Below the pieces are notes generated by a model that saw nothing but the letters and a program-made list of their open reading frames with translations, was not told the origin of the DNA and did not search any database. A program made the position numbers and the translations under genes. Below are positions 33,527 through 42,659 of a DNA stretch of 64,000 bases, in pieces. Numbering within the stretch: position 1 is the stretch's first letter; each line of letters starts with the position of its first letter. Source of the DNA: Pseudomonas fluorescens (GTDB lineage Bacteria > Pseudomonadota > Gammaproteobacteria > Pseudomonadales > Pseudomonadaceae); assembly GCF_000802965.1 (NCBI RefSeq), contig NZ_JSAK01000020.1, forward strand, positions 62,001-126,000, given 5' to 3'.

Positions 33527-35359
33527 TTATTCCACAGTTACCGATTTCGCCAGGTTGCGCGGCTGGTCAACGTCCGTGCCTTTCAACACTGCCACGTAAT
33601 ACGAAAGCAATTGCAGCGGGATGGTGTAGAGGATCGGCGAAAGGATGTCGTGGATGTGCGGCATCTGCACAACATGCGTGCCTTCACCATTGGTCATGCC
33701 GGCCTTCTCGTCAGCAAAGACAACCAGTTGTCCACCGCGAGCGCGGACTTCCTGAAGGTTGGACTTCAGCTTCTCCAGCAGTTCGTTGTTCGGTGCAACG
33801 GTAACCACTGGCATATCGTTATCCACAAGCGCCAGCGGACCATGTTTCAGCTCGCCGGCCGGGTAAGCTTCGGCATGAATGTAGGAAATCTCTTTAAGCT
33901 TGAGTGCCCCTTCCATTGCCACCGGGAATTGCGCGCCACGGCCGAGGAACAGCGTGTGGTTCTTCTCGGCGAACAGCTCGGCGATTTTCTCCACCGTGTT
34001 GTCCATCGCCAACGCTTCACCCAGACGGGTCGGCAGGCGACGCAGTTCTTCAACCAGCGTTGCTTCAACGCCTTCGGCCAACGTGCCTTTAACCTGACCC
34101 AGGGACAGGGTTAGCAACAGCAGGCCAACCAACTGGGTGGTGAAGGCTTTGGTGGAAGCCACACCGATTTCGCGACCGGCCTGGGTCAACAACGTCAAAT
34201 CGGATTCACGCACCAGCGAACTGATACCGACGTTGCATATGGCCAGGCTACCGAGGAAGCCCAGTTCCTTGGCATTACGCAGCGCAGCCAGCGTGTCGGC
34301 AGTTTCGCCGGATTGGGAAATGGTGACGAACAGCGTGTCGGGTTGCACCACCACTTTGCGGTAACGGAACTCGCTGGCGACTTCGACCTGGCACGGGATG
34401 CCGGCCAGTTCTTCGAGCCAGTAACGGGCGACCATGCCAGCGTGATAACTGGTGCCGCACGCGACAATCTGCACGTTACGCACTTTGGCAAACAACTCGG
34501 CTGCTTGCGGACCGAACGCTTGCACCAACACTTGATCCTGGCTCAGGCGACCTTCCAAAGTGCGCTGAACTACGGTCGGTTGTTCGTGGATTTCCTTGAG
34601 CATGAAGTGGCGGTACGTACCTTTTTCCGTCGCTTCGGCACTGTCGCGGTACTGCACGATTTCGCGCTCGACAACTTGGCCGTTAACGTCCCAGATCTGC
34701 GCGCTGTCACGACGGATTTCGGCGATATCGCCCTCTTCCAGGTACATGAAACGGTCGGTCACCTGACGCAAGGCCAACTGGTCCGAGGCGAGGAAGTTTT
34801 CCCCCAGGCCCAGGCCGATCACCAGCGGGCTGCCGCTGCGGGCGGCCACCAAACGATCGGGCTGCTTGCCGCTGATCACTGCCAAGCCATAAGCGCCATG
34901 CAACTCTTTAACCGCTGCTTTGAGGGCCTCGGTCAGGTCAGGCAAATCCTTGAGTTTGTGGTTTAGCAGATGAGCGATGACTTCAGTGTCGGTTTCCGAG
35001 GTGAACACGTAACCCAATGCCTTGAGTTGTTCGCGCAGGGCTTCGTGGTTTTCGATGATGCCGTTGTGCACGACCGCTAAATCACCGGAAAAATGCGGGT
35101 GCGCGTTGCGCTCGCACGGCGCACCGTGGGTTGCCCAACGGGTATGAGCGATGCCCAGACGACCGACCAGCGGCGTTTCGGCCAGCGCCAGTTCAAGCTC
35201 ACTGACTTTGCCCGGTCGACGCACGCGTTCGAGTGTTGCGTCATTGGTGTAGACCGCCACGCCGGCGCTGTCATACCCACGGTATTCCAGACGCTTCAGG
35301 CCTTCGACCAGGATGGCGGTGATGTTACGTTCTGCGACTGCGCCGACAATGCCACACAT
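33527..35359 (-). CDS. glmS: Glutamine-fructose-6-phosphate aminotransferase (isomerizing)
   Basis: Makes glucosamine-6-phosphate from fructose-6-phosphate and glutamine, the entry to UDP-GlcNAc for peptidoglycan and LPS. The 610 residues comprise a class II glutamine amidotransferase domain starting with the nucleophile Cys2 (MCGIVGAVAERN), with the RWATHG and HNGIIENH motifs, followed by two SIS sugar-isomerase domains (VACGTSYHAG, TISQSGETADTL, ELKHGPLALVD) and the conserved C-terminal DVDQPRNLAKSVTVE. A perfect DnaA box overlaps the end of the gene (33517-33525) and another lies inside (33819-33827). glmR is one base upstream in the same direction. The 3' end is the classical Tn7 target sequence region. 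Confidence 0.97.
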   Translation of the reverse strand: MCGIVGAVAERNITAILVEGLKRLEYRGYDSAGVAVYTNDATLERVRRPGKVSELELALAETPLVGRLGIAHTRWATHGAPCERNAHPHFSGDLAVVHNGIIENHEALREQLKALGYVFTSETDTEVIAHLLNHKLKDLPDLTEALKAAVKELHGAYGLAVISGKQPDRLVAARSGSPLVIGLGLGENFLASDQLALRQVTDRFMYLEEGDIAEIRRDSAQIWDVNGQVVEREIVQYRDSAEATEKGTYRHFMLKEIHEQPTVVQRTLEGRLSQDQVLVQAFGPQAAELFAKVRNVQIVACGTSYHAGMVARYWLEELAGIPCQVEVASEFRYRKVVVQPDTLFVTISQSGETADTLAALRNAKELGFLGSLAICNVGISSLVRESDLTLLTQAGREIGVASTKAFTTQLVGLLLLTLSLGQVKGTLAEGVEATLVEELRRLPTRLGEALAMDNTVEKIAELFAEKNHTLFLGRGAQFPVAMEGALKLKEISYIHAEAYPAGELKHGPLALVDNDMPVVTVAPNNELLEKLKSNLQEVRARGGQLVVFADEKAGMTNGEGTHVVQMPHIHDILSPILYTIPLQLLSYYVAVLKGTDVDQPRNLAKSVTVE

Positions 35360-35360
35360 G

Positions 35361-36137
35361 CTATTTCTCCTGACTGACAGCCGCGCATATCAAAGTGATG
35401 CCGCGGGCTTGAATCTGATCGCGGGCCTCAAGCGGCAGGCGATCATCGGTAATAAGGGTATGGACGCTGCTCCAAGGCAGTTCCAGATTGGGAATCTTGC
35501 GGCCGATCTTGTCGGCCTCGACCATAACGACTACTTCGCGGGCAACTTCAGCCATGACGCGACTCAGACCCAACAATTCATTGAACGTGGTTGTACCGCG
35601 AACCAGATCGATGCCATCGGCTCCGATGAACAACTGATCGAAGTCATAGGAGCGCAGTACCTGCTCGGCCACCTGACCCTGGAAGGATTCGGAGTGCGGG
35701 TCCCAGGTGCCACCGGTCATTAATAGCACCGGTTCATGCTCCAATTCACTCAAGGCGTTGGCGACATGAAGGGAATTGGTCATCACCACCAGGCCCGGCT
35801 GCTGACCGAGTTCCGGGATCATCGAAGCGGTAGTGCTGCCGCTGTCGATGATAATCCGCGCATGTTCGCGAATTCGCGTCACCGCCGCGCGGGCAATGGC
35901 CTGTTTGTATTTGGAGACTGGCAGACCGACGTCAGCCACCAGTTCCTGAGGCATGGTGATTGCCCCACCATAACGACGCAGCAACAGACCATTGCTCTCA
36001 AGTGCGGCCAGATCCTTGCGAATCGTAACTTCCGACGTTTCGAAGCGCTTGGCCAACTCATCCACAGTGACTTCGCCCTGCTCAGTGAGCAAGGCGAGGA
36101 TGTTATGGCGACGTTGTGGTGTGTTGCGCTTCGACAT
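35361..36137 (-). CDS. glmR: DeoR-family transcriptional regulator GlmR
   Basis: A 258-residue DeoR-type regulator: N-terminal HTH (RRHNILALLTEQGEVTVDELAKRFETSEVTIRKDLAALESNGLLLRRYGGA) and a sugar-phosphate sensor domain (IIDSGSTTASM, VVMTNSLHVANAL, ADGIDLVRG, EADKIGR). It lies directly before glmS, the Pseudomonas GlmR arrangement, and likely adjusts glmS or central carbon use to amino-sugar status. Two perfect DnaA boxes (36225-36233 and 36266-36274) and a half REP occupy its 138-base upstream gap. Confidence 0.92.
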   Translation of the reverse strand: MSKRNTPQRRHNILALLTEQGEVTVDELAKRFETSEVTIRKDLAALESNGLLLRRYGGAITMPQELVADVGLPVSKYKQAIARAAVTRIREHARIIIDSGSTTASMIPELGQQPGLVVMTNSLHVANALSELEHEPVLLMTGGTWDPHSESFQGQVAEQVLRSYDFDQLFIGADGIDLVRGTTTFNELLGLSRVMAEVAREVVVMVEADKIGRKIPNLELPWSSVHTLITDDRLPLEARDQIQARGITLICAAVSQEK

Positions 36138-36224
36138 GGCTGATTAAGTTTCGATTCGAAAGATAACGTAAGCAATCAAAACCTATCAGCGAAACTTCGT
36201 CAAGCGGTGCAACGAGAAATTATC

Positions 36225-36274
36225 TGTGGATAAACGAAGGCTGCGATCTTTTGATTGTCAATCGCTGTGGATAA
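36225..36274. promoter_or_regulatory. Two DnaA boxes and half REP upstream of glmR
   Basis: TGTGGATAA at 36225-36233 and 36266-36274, with the half-REP AAGGCTGCGATCTTTTGATT between them; a third box, TTATCCACA, is at 36355-36363 inside the end of glmU. Confidence 0.65.
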
Positions 36275-36275
36275 C

Positions 36276-37643
36276 TCAGCTCTTCTTAATCTTCACCGGC
36301 CGTTTCCAGCCATCGATATTTTTCTGCCGTGCGCGCCCCACAGCCAACTGCGCGTTATCCACATTCTGAGTGATGGTCGAACCTGCCGCCGTGGTTGCGC
36401 CCGAAGAGATATCCACAGGCGCCACCAACGAATTGTTGGAACCGATGAACACATCCTCACCCAGCACCGTTTTCCACTTGTTGGCGCCATCGTAATTGCA
36501 GGTGATGGTGCCAGCGCCAATGTTGGTTCGCGCGCCAATTTCGGCATCGCCCAGGTAGGCCAGGTGACCCGCTTTGGCACCTTCGCCCATGTGCGCATTT
36601 TTCAGCTCGACGAAGTTACCCACATGCGCCCGCGCTTCCAACACAGAACCTGGACGCAAGCGCGCGAACGGACCGGCATCGCTACCCTCACCCATAATTG
36701 CGCCTTCGAGATGGCTGTTCGCCTTGATCACCACACCTTTACGCAGGGTGCTGTCCTTGATCACGCAGTTCGGACCAATGACCACGTCGTCTTCAATGAC
36801 AACTTTGCCTTCGAGAATCACGTTGATATCGATCAGCACGTCGCGGCCAACGGTAACTTCACCGCGGACATCGAAACGGGCCGGGTCTCGCAGGGTGACG
36901 CCCTGAGCCATCAAACGGCGGCCGGCGCGCAATTGATAGTGACGCTCAAGCTCGGAAAGCTGCTTGCGATCGTTGGCGCCCTGCACTTCCATGGCATCGT
37001 GAGGTTGTTCGGTGGCTACGACCAGCCCGTCGCTTACCGCCATGGCGATCACGTCAGTGAGGTAATACTCGCCCTGGGCATTGTTATTGGAGAGGCGGCT
37101 CATCCAGTCGCCAAGACTTGCGAATGGCAGGGCCAGAATACCGGTGTTGCCTTCAGTGATTGCGCGCTCGGCTTCATTGGCGTCTTTCTGTTCGACGATA
37201 GCGGTAACGTTACCCGCCGCGTCACGCACGATGCGGCCGTAACCGGTCGGATCGTCCAATTCGACAGTGAGCAGGCCCAGTTGACGCGGTGCAATCTTCT
37301 TGAGCAGACGTTGCAGGGTTTCCACTTCGATCAGGGGCACGTCGCCATAAAGGATCAGCACCGTATCGGATTTTATGAAAGGCACGGCTTGGGCCACGGC
37401 ATGGCCGGTGCCCAGTTGTTTGTCCTGAAGGACGAAATTCAGATCATCAGCGGCCAGGCGTTCACGTACGGCGTCGGCGCCGTGGCCTATCACCACATGG
37501 ATCCGCTGTGGATCAAGTTGCCGGGCGCTGTGGATAACATGCCCAAGCATCGAGTTACCGGCAATCGGATGCAAAACTTTTGGCAACGACGAGCGCATGC
37601 GGGTGCCTTGGCCAGCAGCGAGAATTACGATTTCAAGAGACAT
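36276..37643 (-). CDS. glmU: Bifunctional GlcNAc-1-P uridyltransferase / GlcN-1-P acetyltransferase
   Basis: Final two steps to UDP-GlcNAc. The 455-residue length is standard. The N-terminal pyrophosphorylase domain shows LAAGQGTRMRSSLPKVLHP, QLGTGHAVAQA and YGDVPLI; the C-terminal half is a left-handed beta-helix with hexapeptide repeats (VIGPNCVIKDSTLRKGVVIKA...) ending with NYDGANKWKT and the acetyltransferase site including the GSNNSLVAPV loop. It stands between the atp operon terminator and glmR; glmU-glmR-glmS form an amino-sugar block. A DnaA box at 37529-37537 lies in the 5' part. Confidence 0.97.
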   Translation of the reverse strand: MSLEIVILAAGQGTRMRSSLPKVLHPIAGNSMLGHVIHSARQLDPQRIHVVIGHGADAVRERLAADDLNFVLQDKQLGTGHAVAQAVPFIKSDTVLILYGDVPLIEVETLQRLLKKIAPRQLGLLTVELDDPTGYGRIVRDAAGNVTAIVEQKDANEAERAITEGNTGILALPFASLGDWMSRLSNNNAQGEYYLTDVIAMAVSDGLVVATEQPHDAMEVQGANDRKQLSELERHYQLRAGRRLMAQGVTLRDPARFDVRGEVTVGRDVLIDINVILEGKVVIEDDVVIGPNCVIKDSTLRKGVVIKANSHLEGAIMGEGSDAGPFARLRPGSVLEARAHVGNFVELKNAHMGEGAKAGHLAYLGDAEIGARTNIGAGTITCNYDGANKWKTVLGEDVFIGSNNSLVAPVDISSGATTAAGSTITQNVDNAQLAVGRARQKNIDGWKRPVKIKKS

Positions 37644-37702
37644 GACTGGCTACCAATCCTGGGTGGTCAGCGGCTGCGACCGGGTTTAAAAATCGGAAAA
37701 GA

Positions 37703-37730
37703 AAAAAGGGTAGCCGAGGCTACCCTTTTT
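37703..37730 (-). terminator. Terminator of the ATP synthase operon
   Basis: AAAAAGGGTAGCC/GGCTACCCTTTTT stem-loop with A and T tracts on both sides, 26 bases after the atpC stop; probably works on both strands. Confidence 0.9.
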
Positions 37731-37755
37731 AATCAATCACACAACAAGCGTTGGC

Positions 37756-38181
37756 TTAGTGGCCAAACTTCTTGCGGATCTGCTGGACGGTACGCAGCTG
37801 AGCTGCGGCCTCGGCCAGACGTGCGGCAGCAGAACCGTAATCGAATTCCGCGCCCCGCTCATGCAGGGCTTTCTCGGCAGCCTTAACGGCTTCCTGAGCG
37901 GAGGCTTCGTCCAGGTCGGCAGCACGTTGCACGGTGTCGGCAAGAACCTTGACCATGTTCGGCTGAACCTCGAGGAAACCACCGGAGATGTAATACACCT
38001 CCTCTTCCCCGCCCTGCTTGACCAGGCGGATCGGACCTGGCTTCAGATTAGTGATCAGCGGCGCGTGACCCAGAGCGATACCAAGATCACCCAGTGCACC
38101 GTGCGCAATCACCATCTCGACCAGACCGGAAAAGATTTCTCCTTCCGCGCTGACGATATCGCAATGGACTGTCATAGCCAT
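37756..38181 (-). CDS. atpC: ATP synthase epsilon subunit
   Basis: A 141-residue subunit of the F1 central stalk: N-terminal beta-sandwich (VHCDIVSAEGEIFSGLVEMVIAHGALGDLGIALGHAPLIT...) and a C-terminal helical hairpin (DLDEASAQEAVKAAEKALHE). Last gene of the atpIBEFHAGDC operon. The atpD-atpC gap contains a GCGCCCG/CGGGCGC hairpin at 38204-38221. Confidence 0.97.
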   Translation of the reverse strand: MAMTVHCDIVSAEGEIFSGLVEMVIAHGALGDLGIALGHAPLITNLKPGPIRLVKQGGEEEVYYISGGFLEVQPNMVKVLADTVQRAADLDEASAQEAVKAAEKALHERGAEFDYGSAAARLAEAAAQLRTVQQIRKKFGH

Positions 38182-38203
38182 CTGATTGCCTCAACCTAAA
38201 TTA

Positions 38204-38221
38204 GCGCCCGTTGCCGGGCGC
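38204..38221 (-). other. Intercistronic hairpin atpD-atpC
   Basis: GCGCCCG TTGC CGGGCGC, perfect 7-bp stem without a U tract, five bases after the atpD stop; may protect or process the message. Confidence 0.5.
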
Positions 38222-38226
38222 CGGGA

Positions 38227-39606
38227 TTACAGTTTCTTGGCTTTCTCGATCGCTTCTTCGATGCCGCCAACCATGTAGAACGCTTGTTCTGGCAGGTGGT
38301 CGTAGTCACCGTTGAGGATGCCTTTGAAGCCAGCAATGGTGTCTTTCAGGGAAACGTATTTACCCGAGGCACCGGTGAAGACTTCAGCCACGAAGAACGG
38401 CTGCGACAAGAAGCGCTGGATCTTACGAGCACGGTTTACCAACTGCTTGTCGGCTTCCGACAGCTCGTCCATACCCAGGATCGCGATGATGTCCTTCAGC
38501 TCTTTGTAACGTTGCAGAACGTACTGGACGCCGCGAGCGGTGTCGTAGTGGTCCTGGCCGATTACGTTCGGATCCAGCTGGCGCGAAGTCGAGTCGAGTG
38601 GATCGACCGCTGGGTAGATACCCAGGGAAGCGATGTCACGGGACAGAACGACGGTGGCGTCCAAGTGGGCGAAGGTGGTCGCTGGCGACGGGTCGGTCAA
38701 GTCGTCCGCAGGTACGTATACCGCTTGGATCGAAGTGATCGAACCTTCCTTGGTCGAAGTGATACGTTCTTGCAGAACGCCCATCTCTTCAGCCAGGGTC
38801 GGCTGGTAACCTACTGCGGAAGGCATACGGCCCAGCAGTGCGGATACTTCAGTACCGGCCAGGGTGTAACGATAGATGTTGTCGACGAACAACAGAACGT
38901 CGTTACCTTCGTCACGGAACTTCTCGGCCATGGTCAGGCCGGTCAGTGCTACGCGCAGACGGTTACCCGGCGGCTCGTTCATCTGACCGTAAACCAGTGC
39001 CACTTTGTCCAGAACGTTGGAATCCTTCATCTCGTGGTAGAAGTCGTTACCCTCACGAGTACGCTCACCCACACCGGCGAACACGGAATAACCGCTGTGC
39101 TCGATGGCGATGTTACGGATCAGTTCCATCATGTTTACGGTTTTGCCTACACCGGCACCACCGAACAGACCAACTTTACCGCCTTTGGCAAACGGGCAAA
39201 CCAGGTCGATAACCTTGATGCCGGTTTCCAGCAGGTCGTTGCCGCCTGCTTGTTCAGCGAACGAAGGCGCTGGACGGTGAATGCCCCAACGCTCTTCGGT
39301 GTCGATCGGGCCAGCTTCGTCGATCGGGTTACCGAGGACGTCCATGATCCGGCCCAGGGTCGCTTTACCGACCGGTACGGAGATGGCTGCGCCGGAATCG
39401 GTAACTTCCAGACCGCGCTTCAGGCCTTCGGTGGAACCCATCGCAATGGTGCGAACCACGCCGTCGCCCAGCTGCTGCTGAACTTCCAGGGTGGTTTCAG
39501 CCGCGCTCACTACTTTCAGCGCGTTGTAGATGCTCGGTACGCTGTCGCGTGGAAATTCCACGTCGATAACGGCGCCGATGATTTGAACGATACGTCCGCT
39601 ACTCAT
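38227..39606 (-). CDS. atpD: ATP synthase beta subunit
   Basis: Catalytic F1 subunit, 459 residues. MSSGRIVQIIGAVIDVEFP start, Walker A GGAGVGKT, the GERTREGNDFYHEM segment with the catalytic Glu, LLFVDNIYRYTLAGTEVSALLGRMPSAVGYQPTLA and PAVDPLDSTSR, then the DELSEADK (DELSEED-like) loop. As in most gammaproteobacteria. Separated by 27 bases from atpG. Confidence 0.98.
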   Translation of the reverse strand: MSSGRIVQIIGAVIDVEFPRDSVPSIYNALKVVSAAETTLEVQQQLGDGVVRTIAMGSTEGLKRGLEVTDSGAAISVPVGKATLGRIMDVLGNPIDEAGPIDTEERWGIHRPAPSFAEQAGGNDLLETGIKVIDLVCPFAKGGKVGLFGGAGVGKTVNMMELIRNIAIEHSGYSVFAGVGERTREGNDFYHEMKDSNVLDKVALVYGQMNEPPGNRLRVALTGLTMAEKFRDEGNDVLLFVDNIYRYTLAGTEVSALLGRMPSAVGYQPTLAEEMGVLQERITSTKEGSITSIQAVYVPADDLTDPSPATTFAHLDATVVLSRDIASLGIYPAVDPLDSTSRQLDPNVIGQDHYDTARGVQYVLQRYKELKDIIAILGMDELSEADKQLVNRARKIQRFLSQPFFVAEVFTGASGKYVSLKDTIAGFKGILNGDYDHLPEQAFYMVGGIEEAIEKAKKL

Positions 39607-39633
39607 AGCTGGATCCTCTGAATATTTGAACCG

Positions 39634-40494
39634 TTAAACCGCGGCAGCGCCGCCGACGATTTCCGAGATCTCTTGGGTGATCGCAGCCTGACGCGCCTTG
39701 TTGTAGACCAGCTGCAAATCGCTGATCAAATCACCGGCGTTGTCGGTAGCGTTCTTCATTGCGATCATCCGCGCAGCCTGTTCAGCCGCGTTGTTCTCGA
39801 CCACCGCCTGGTACACCTGCGACTCCACGTAACGCACCATCAGGCCGTCAAGCAGCTCTTTGGCGTCCGGTTCGTAGAGATAGTCCCAGTGGTGCTTGAG
39901 TTCTTGATCCGGGGTTGCCACCAGCGGAACCAATTGCTCCACGGTAGGCTGTTGCGTCATGGTGTTGATGAACTTGTTGGACACCACGGACAGGCGGTCA
40001 ATACGGCCGTCCAGGTAGGCATCCAGCATCACCTTGACGCTGCCGATCAGATCATTGATCGACGGCTCTTCACCCAGGTGGCTGATAGCTGCAACGACGT
40101 TACCGCCGAAGTTGCGGAAGAAAGCCGCACCCTTGCTACCAATCACACACAGATCAATCTCGACGCCGTTTTCGCGGTTTACCGCCATGTCCTTGACCAG
40201 GGCCTTGAACAGGTTGGTGTTCAAGCCGCCGCACAGACCACGGTCACTGCTCACCACGACATAACCAACGCGCTTTACTTCACGGTCGATCATGAACGGA
40301 TGGCGGTATTCCGGGTTGGCGTTGGCCAGATGCCCAATTACCTGGCGGATACGCTCCGCATAAGGACGGCTAGCAGACATGCGCATTTGTGCCTTGCGCA
40401 TTTTGCTGACCGCCACTTTTTCCATGGCGCTGGTAATCTTTTGCGTGCTTTTGATGCTCGCAATCTTACTGCGAATCTCTTTTGCGCCTGCCAT
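39634..40494 (-). CDS. atpG: ATP synthase gamma subunit
   Basis: A 286-residue rotor shaft subunit: N-terminal coiled-coil helix (AGAKEIRSKIASIKSTQKITSAMEKVA), the SSDRGLCGGLN Rossmann segment and the C-terminal helix (AARMIAMKNATDNAGDLI...ITQEISEIVGGAAA). A perfect 10-bp hairpin lies in the gap to atpA (40516-40539). Confidence 0.97.
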   Translation of the reverse strand: MAGAKEIRSKIASIKSTQKITSAMEKVAVSKMRKAQMRMSASRPYAERIRQVIGHLANANPEYRHPFMIDREVKRVGYVVVSSDRGLCGGLNTNLFKALVKDMAVNRENGVEIDLCVIGSKGAAFFRNFGGNVVAAISHLGEEPSINDLIGSVKVMLDAYLDGRIDRLSVVSNKFINTMTQQPTVEQLVPLVATPDQELKHHWDYLYEPDAKELLDGLMVRYVESQVYQAVVENNAAEQAARMIAMKNATDNAGDLISDLQLVYNKARQAAITQEISEIVGGAAAV

Positions 40495-40515
40495 GTAACA
40501 CCTATCAGGTTAGCA

Positions 40516-40539
40516 AGCGGGAGCCTTGCGGCTCCCGCT
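40516..40539 (-). other. Intercistronic hairpin atpA-atpG
   Basis: AGCGGGAGCC TTGC GGCTCCCGCT, a perfect 10-bp stem five bases after the atpA stop, with no U tract on the transcribed strand. Confidence 0.55.
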
Positions 40540-40544
40540 GCGGC

Positions 40545-42089
40545 TTACCAGGTTTGGGTGGCCTTGAACTTCTCGATACCGGCTTTCATGCCAGCGTCGA
40601 TTTCGTCATTGAAGTCACCTTTCACGTTGATCTTCGCCATCAAATCGGCGTGATCGCGGTTGAAGAAAGCAATCAGCGCTTGCTCGAAGCTGCCGACCTT
40701 AGTGATTTCAACGTCAGTCAGGAACCCACGCTCAGCGGCATACAGCGACAGCGCCATGTCAGCGATCGACATTGGTGCGTATTGCTTCTGCTTCATCAGC
40801 TCGGTAACGCGCTGACCATGCTCAAGTTGCTTACGGGTCGCTTCGTCCAGGTCAGAAGCGAACTGGGCGAATGCCGCCAGTTCACGGTACTGAGCCAGAG
40901 CGGTACGGATACCACCGGACAGCTTCTTGATGATCTTGGTCTGAGCGGCACCACCCACACGGGATACCGAAACACCGGCGTTCACTGCAGGGCGGATGCC
41001 CGAGTTGAACATGGCCGATTCCAGGAAGATCTGACCGTCGGTGATGGAAATCACGTTGGTCGGAACGAACGCGGAAACGTCGCCAGCCTGGGTTTCGATG
41101 ATCGGCAGTGCGGTCAGGGAACCGGTTTTGCCGGTCACTGCGCCGTTGGTGAACTTCTCTACGTACTCTTCCGAAACGCGGGATGCGCGCTCCAGCAGAC
41201 GGGAGTGGAGATAGAACACGTCGCCTGGGTAAGCTTCACGGCCTGGTGGACGGCGCAGCAGCAGGGAAATCTGGCGGTAAGCCACTGCTTGCTTGGACAG
41301 ATCGTCATAAACGATCAGCGCGTCTTCACCGCGGTCGCGGAAGTATTCGCCCATGGTGCAACCGGAGTACGGTGCCAGGAATTGCAGCGCAGGAGATTCC
41401 GAAGCACTGGCAGCCACGATGATCGTGTTGGCCAGGGCGCCGTTTTCTTCCAGCTTGCGAACCACGTTGGCGATGGTCGATTGTTTCTGGCCGATCGCGA
41501 CGTAGACGCAGAAAATGCCGCTGTCTTTCTGGTTGATGATCGCGTCGATCGCCAGAGCGGTTTTACCGATCTGACGGTCACCGATGATCAGCTCACGCTG
41601 GCCACGGCCGACAGGGATCATGGCATCGACAGCCTTGTAGCCAGTCTGTACAGGCTGGTCTACCGACTTACGCCAGATCACGCCTGGAGCAACTTTCTCG
41701 ACCGCGTCGGTCTCGGTGTTGCCCAGTGGACCTTTGCCGTCAACAGGGTTACCCAGTGCGTCGACAACGCGACCCAGCAGTTCCTTACCAACCGGAACTT
41801 CGAGGATGCGGCCGGTGCACTTGGCGCTCATGCCTTCAGCCAGAGACTGGTAAGCGCCCAGTACAACGGCACCTACGGAGTCTTGCTCCAGGTTGAGGGC
41901 CATACCGTAGACGCCGCCCGGAAACTCGATCATCTCGCCGTACATAACGTCGGCCAGACCGTGAATCCGCACGATACCGTCAGACACGCTGACGACAGTG
42001 CCTTCGTTACGGGCTTGGGAGGTCACATCGAGCTTGTCGATGCGGCCCTTGATAATTTCACTTATTTCGGAAGGATTGAGTTGCTGCAT
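40545..42089 (-). CDS. atpA: ATP synthase alpha subunit
   Basis: Non-catalytic nucleotide-binding F1 subunit, 514 residues. Starts MQQLNPSEISEIIKGRI; Walker A GDRQIGKT, LIVYDDLSKQAVAYRQISLLLRRPPGREAYPGDVFYLHSRLLERA, and the ISITDGQIFLE and RPAVNAGVSVSRVGG signatures. 21 bases after atpH. Confidence 0.98.
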   Translation of the reverse strand: MQQLNPSEISEIIKGRIDKLDVTSQARNEGTVVSVSDGIVRIHGLADVMYGEMIEFPGGVYGMALNLEQDSVGAVVLGAYQSLAEGMSAKCTGRILEVPVGKELLGRVVDALGNPVDGKGPLGNTETDAVEKVAPGVIWRKSVDQPVQTGYKAVDAMIPVGRGQRELIIGDRQIGKTALAIDAIINQKDSGIFCVYVAIGQKQSTIANVVRKLEENGALANTIIVAASASESPALQFLAPYSGCTMGEYFRDRGEDALIVYDDLSKQAVAYRQISLLLRRPPGREAYPGDVFYLHSRLLERASRVSEEYVEKFTNGAVTGKTGSLTALPIIETQAGDVSAFVPTNVISITDGQIFLESAMFNSGIRPAVNAGVSVSRVGGAAQTKIIKKLSGGIRTALAQYRELAAFAQFASDLDEATRKQLEHGQRVTELMKQKQYAPMSIADMALSLYAAERGFLTDVEITKVGSFEQALIAFFNRDHADLMAKINVKGDFNDEIDAGMKAGIEKFKATQTW

Positions 42090-42110
42090 TGCTCTGCTGC
42101 CCCTTCAAAC

Positions 42111-42647
42111 TCAAGATTTCAATGCTTCGGCAAGTTTCGCGATTTTGCCGCGAATCGAGCCATCGATAACCAGGTCGCCGGCGCGGATGACAACACCCCC
42201 AATAAGGGATTTGTCTTCCTCGACTTGCAGGCGCACTTCCCGGTTGAGTCGTGCACTGAGAACCTTGGCGAGTTTGTCTTGCTGTTCTTGGTTCAATGCA
42301 AAAGCACTGGTCACTTCAACATCTACCGATTTCTCTTGTTCGGCCTTGTACAGGTCGAAAAGAGCGGCAATCTCCGGCAGAAGCGAGAGACGGTCGTTTT
42401 CGGCAACGACGTTGATGAAGTTCTGTGCCTTCACATCAAACTTGTCGCCGCACACGTCAATAAACGTGGCGGCCTTTTCTGCGCTCGTCAGTCGCGGGGC
42501 CTTGAGCACGCGCTGCATGGTGTCGTCTTGCGACACCGCTGCTGCCAGGCCGAGCATGGCTGACCAATTGGCCAGTTGCTGGTGGGCCTGAGCGTGCTCG
42601 AAGGCCGCCTTAGCGTAAGGTCGGGCCAACGTGGTCAGTTCTGCCAT
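42111..42647 (-). CDS. atpH: ATP synthase delta subunit
   Basis: A 178-residue peripheral-stalk protein: LARPYAKAAFEHAQAHQQLANW N-terminal helical domain and the C-terminal GGVVIRAGDLVIDGSIRGKIAKLAE signature. It links the F1 alpha subunits to the b dimer. 12 bases from atpF. Confidence 0.96.
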   Translation of the reverse strand: MAELTTLARPYAKAAFEHAQAHQQLANWSAMLGLAAAVSQDDTMQRVLKAPRLTSAEKAATFIDVCGDKFDVKAQNFINVVAENDRLSLLPEIAALFDLYKAEQEKSVDVEVTSAFALNQEQQDKLAKVLSARLNREVRLQVEEDKSLIGGVVIRAGDLVIDGSIRGKIAKLAEALKS

Positions 42648-42659
42648 GATCGCCCTCGC

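Noticed and set aside
38284..39621. A 445-codon open frame antisense to atpD
   Set aside because: Runs opposite a highly conserved gene; its composition is the reverse-frame shadow of atpD and it has no recognisable domain.
40482..42563. A 693-codon open frame antisense to atpA/atpH
   Set aside because: Shadow of the high third-position GC bias on the other strand; covers two known genes and the gap between them.
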